In this document: piece after piece, positions 11,871 to 13,643 of the stretch
Numbering within the stretch: the first letter of the stretch is position 1
Layout: the number at the start of each line of letters is the position of its first letter
The notes under the pieces: model-generated
Seen by the model: the letters and a program-made list of their open reading frames with translations, nothing else
What the model was told of the DNA's origin: nothing
Databases searched by the model: none
Assembly: GCA_964445115.1 (NCBI GenBank)
Contig: CAYUJU010000060.1
Location: 1-13,643, forward strand
Direction of reading: 5' to 3'
From: CAIJXJ01 sp964445115
GTDB taxonomy: Bacteria; Pseudomonadota; Gammaproteobacteria; Burkholderiales; Methylophilaceae
DNA: 13,643 nucleotides
Position numbers and translations under genes: made by a program

Positions 11871-12101
11871 CAGGTCGCGGCGAGCAACGGATTTGGGGAT
11901 GTTGGGGTAGAAGAGGCCGCAGAGTTGCTCGCGGGGGACAGGGTGCAGGTGAACCGCCAGGCGGTAGAGTAGGGCGCGCGCCTGGCGGCGAGCGATGGCG
12001 AGAGCACACCCGGCCCATTCCACGCGGGGCGGACCCAACAGGCAGACGCTCAACTCAGCCGTCGTGTGCGCCACAGACCATTCAGTCACCTTGACCCTCA
12101 T
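11799..12101 (-). pseudogene. Broken SARP regulator: N-terminal wHTH only
   Basis: The frame gives 100 residues. LSVCLLGPPRVEWAG, then IARRQARALLYRLAVHL, then PREQLCGLFYPNIPKSVARR match the N-terminal DNA-binding domain of SARP regulators, which normally continue with L(S)HLLTHLRRAL and BTAD. After residue ~77 the similarity stops and unrelated SGWSRLPAAARGR follows before a stop. No BTAD, ATPase or TPR remains. The start overlaps the end of small B: ATG at 12099-12101, or GTG at 12087-12089 with GAGGG upstream; the latter overlaps the small B stop region. This indicates that small B and an intact SARP once formed one transcriptional unit. A stand-alone half-domain could act as a competitor, but a remnant is more likely. 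Confidence 0.7.
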
Positions 12102-12324
12102 ATCCTTCTTCTGTTGGGGCAGCGTGCTTTTCCAACTGTTCCACCAGGAACGCTACCAGCGTCGGCCAATCGCGAAAGTAGCGCGTTTCGCGGCTGAGCG
12201 CGTGCTGCACCTGGCCGCGCCACTCGCTGCGGCCATCGCCCAGGTTCTCGCGCCACAGCCGCACGGTGAACAACTGGGAGCGAGACGGCGGTGCGGCGGC
12301 GTGGGGAGTAAGTGGTTCCGGCAT
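12082..12324 (-). CDS. Small B: paralogue of small A (EWRG...RYFRDW core)
   Basis: 80 residues from ATG at 12322-12324. AGGAGG at 12328-12333 is only 3 nt from this ATG; the frame is open upstream to 12369 and ATG at 12337-12339 is an alternative with no better site. A Pro/Ala-rich start (PEPLTPHAAAPPSRSQ) leads to the core LFTVRLWRENLGDG, then RSEWRGQVQHALSRETRYF, then RDWPTLVAFLVEQLE. An acidic tail (EEGYEGQGD) follows. Conservation with small A is strong in protein and DNA; the 12150-12270 and 1830-1960 regions align with few gaps. It overlaps the broken SARP gene downstream and follows a terminator and an 11-bp repeat array, so it may head a SARP-controlled unit. No signal peptide or membrane segment. 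Function unknown. Confidence 0.75.
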   Translation of the reverse strand: MPEPLTPHAAAPPSRSQLFTVRLWRENLGDGRSEWRGQVQHALSRETRYFRDWPTLVAFLVEQLEKHAAPTEEGYEGQGD

Positions 12325-12333
12325 AGGCCTCCT

Positions 12334-12366
12334 AGACATCGAAAGTCTTTCAGACTCCCGATGTCT
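12334..12366. repeat. Compound hairpin abutting the small B ribosome site
   Basis: Outer stem AGACATCG/CGATGTCT (12334-12341 and 12359-12366) encloses inner stem AGTCT/AGACT (12344-12348 and 12352-12356) with loop TTC and symmetric 2-nt bulges. It ends one base from AGGAGG of small B. If transcription starts ~7 nt after the proposed -10 (12372-12377), this hairpin would sit at the very 5' end of the mRNA and could protect it or gate ribosome binding. Confidence 0.75.
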
Positions 12367-13643
12367 CAATCAGCATACCACAACTGCCGTTCCTGGAGCG
12401 TTACCTGAGCGTTCCCTGGAGCGTTGCGCGGAAACAAAAACCCCCGTTTTCTCGCGGAAAACGGGGGTTTCCAGACCTGGCAGGTCGCCGTTCCCTCTAG
12501 CGCGTAGGCGACGGCCTCCTCCGATGTCATAGCGCGGCCGGCGGCCCAGGCCGCGGCGAAACCCTCTTCGCCCAACCCGGCGCGCGTCGCCGCCACGGCA
12601 TGGTCATGCCAGGTGCGCTCGTGCGGTACCATGACAATTCCGGCCGCCTCGCCCACGCGCTCGGTCGCGCCGTACAGCCGTGCCGCCCGCTCGAACTGTT
12701 CCTCGGCGGCGGCCAGGCAGCCAAACGCCGCCAAATCGTAGAATAAGCCGTAGGGGGGCTTGGTCTCCAAAAAGCCTGCCATGCTCTCGGCGTAGCGCGA
12801 ACGCGCCAGGGCATACTGGCCTTCTTGGCGGGCGATGTGTCCCAGCAGGAGGGCCGAGCGGGAGGTATACGTCACCAGGCCCAGTTCTCGCTGCACGGCC
12901 AACCCCTCCTCGATGAGCGCGCGCCCTTCAGTGCGCTCGCCCTGCCAGTAGCGCAGGTATCCCAGTTCTACCGTGGCCGCGGCGATCCCCGCCCGGTCGC
13001 CCAGGTCACGATACAGCGCCAGGCACTCCTCGATGGGGGGGCGCGCCGCCGCCCATTCCTCTTGAGCCTCGGCTATCTGACTACCCAATACCAGGAGCGT
13101 GTAGGCGATGCCGGGCTTGTCGTCTAACTCACGGTATAACGCCAGACCCTGTTCGAGGCAAGAGCGCGCTGCGCCAAAGTCGCCCAGGCAAACGATCAGT
13201 TCGGCCGCGCCTTCCAATGCCCTGGCGCGCACGACGGCTGCAGCAGCCACGCCGCTCTGTGCGAGCAGTCGTTTCAGCCAGCCGTACCCCGCGCGCGCGT
13301 ACCCGCCGAACTGCCAGAACTCGCACAGCGCCACGGCCAGCCGCAGCCCGCTTTCGGCGTGCGCCGGCGCGACGGCGCTCCATTCCAGCGCCGCCCACAG
13401 GTTATCGTGCTCCTGGGTCAGCCGGCGGAAGGCGCCCACCTCCCCGGCGCGCATTTTGTGCGGCCTCGCCTCCTCGGCCAAGTGCAGGAAAAAATCGAGA
13501 TGGCGGCTGCGCGCCCGGTCTTCCTCCTCTGCCTGGCGCAGCCGCTCGCGCGCGTACTCGCGCACCGTCTCCAGCAAGCGGTAGCGCACCGCCTGCCCGC
13601 GCGCCTCCACCACGACCAGCGACTTGTCCACCAGGTGCGAGAG
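12366..13643 (-). CDS. COG3903-like ATPase/TPR regulator, C-terminal 425 residues (N-terminus beyond window)
   Basis: The frame enters at 13643 (LSHLVDKSLVVVE) and stops at 12366. LVDKSLVV, YRLLETVREYARERL, and EHDNLWAALEW are the signature of the region after the NB-ARC-type ATPase in COG3903 'predicted ATPase' regulators. TPR units follow (AARSCLEQGLALYRELDDKPG, GRALIEEGLAVQRELG, ALARSRYAESMAGF). FAAAWAAGRAMTSEEAVAYAL is the typical family end. The frame then continues ~38 residues through the terminator hairpin and the 11-bp array, so the native stop seems lost or replaced by repeat DNA. ATP-binding motifs and any DNA-binding domain lie outside the window. Such proteins are commonly signal-dependent transcription factors; which HTH it carries is not visible. 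Confidence 0.85.
   Translation of the reverse strand, partial: LSHLVDKSLVVVEARGQAVRYRLLETVREYARERLRQAEEEDRARSRHLDFFLHLAEEARPHKMRAGEVGAFRRLTQEHDNLWAALEWSAVAPAHAESGLRLAVALCEFWQFGGYARAGYGWLKRLLAQSGVAAAAVVRARALEGAAELIVCLGDFGAARSCLEQGLALYRELDDKPGIAYTLLVLGSQIAEAQEEWAAARPPIEECLALYRDLGDRAGIAAATVELGYLRYWQGERTEGRALIEEGLAVQRELGLVTYTSRSALLLGHIARQEGQYALARSRYAESMAGFLETKPPYGLFYDLAAFGCLAAAEEQFERAARLYGATERVGEAAGIVMVPHERTWHDHAVAATRAGLGEEGFAAAWAAGRAMTSEEAVAYALEGTATCQVWKPPFSARKRGFLFPRNAPGNAQVTLQERQLWYAD
12372..12431 (-). promoter_or_regulatory. Four-unit 11-bp direct-repeat array with -10: candidate SARP operator/promoter of small B
   Basis: Plus-strand units are CCGTTCCTGGA (12387-12397), GCGTTACCTGA (12398-12408), GCGTTCCCTGGA (12409-12420) and GCGTTGCGCGG (12421-12431), so periods are 11, 11 and 12. 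On the minus strand each carries AACGCTC or a close variant. A TATGCT hexamer (12372-12377) lies 9 nt beyond the last unit; at 17 nt spacing the -35 would be CGCTCC, a poor match inside the array. SARP proteins such as DnrI and AfsR bind heptamer direct repeats at 11-bp period overlapping the -35, about 8 bp from the -10. The match in layout is close; binding is inference. Confidence 0.5.
12436..12470 (-). terminator. Intrinsic terminator after the COG3903-like regulator
   Basis: On the minus strand AAACCCCCGTTTT (12458-12470), a 7-nt loop and AAAACGGGGGTTT (12438-12450) make a perfect 13-bp stem, followed by TTTTTG down to 12435. It lies inside the formal reading frame, ~70 bp before its stop codon, so messages ending here would lack that stop. 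Confidence 0.85.
12474..12486. repeat. GACCTGGCAGGTC palindromic motif
   Basis: A 13-bp near-palindrome (GACCTG.CAGGTC) next to the terminator stem. A related arm (GACCTGGGAGGT) builds the nested inverted repeat at 8305-8353. It marks the point where the regulator frame leaves its conserved end, suggesting repeat insertion. Confidence 0.55.

Overview
The window looks like accessory chromosomal DNA from a high-GC Chloroflexota bacterium (Anaerolineae or Caldilineae type). This is inferred from four things: secreted proteins and gene remnants ending in the tail YLPLVLRN or close variants, giant SARP and COG3903-type ATPase/TPR regulators, a CSLREAI plus choice-of-anchor Q beta-helix protein, and many palindromic repeats between genes. 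All intact genes lie on the minus strand. No rRNA, tRNA, CRISPR array, transposase or phage gene was seen. Layout is given from right to left, the direction of transcription. 13643-12366 is the C-terminal part of a COG3903-like ATPase/TPR regulator, closed by an intrinsic terminator. Then come a four-unit 11-bp direct-repeat array resembling a SARP operator, a small protein (small B), and the first ~77 codons of a broken SARP regulator that overlaps small B. Next, 11476-9756 is a two-gene unit: a secreted GVYG-repeat/DUF7452-like protein, translationally coupled by ATGA overlap to an 87-residue secreted peptide with a CCC motif and a YLPCVLRNH tail. 9329-8691 is a lower-GC membrane-anchored protein of unknown function. 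8690-8282 is a graveyard of gene 3' ends and palindromes. 8281-6233 is a secreted right-handed beta-helix protein. 6006-2122 is a 1294-residue SARP regulator with a second, DeoR-like helix-turn-helix at its C-terminus. After a terminator come small A (a paralogue of small B) and, 28 bp further, a secreted repeat-rich adhesin-like protein that leaves the window at base 1. Two loci therefore share one plan: large regulator, terminator, small protein with an EWRG...RYFRDW core, then another gene. Hand alignment of smalls A and B gives 36 identities in 48 positions. Further fragments with similar C-terminal patterns occur at 6190-6290, 9563-9700 and 11780-11870. The 11-bp repeat array lies 9 nt upstream of a -10-like hexamer in front of small B and overlaps a poor -35, the geometry known for SARP-activated promoters. 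My working inference is a SARP-controlled module that couples regulators and small proteins to surface or secreted repeat proteins. The small-protein family and the AACGCT arrays are the parts that look undescribed to me; no database could be consulted.
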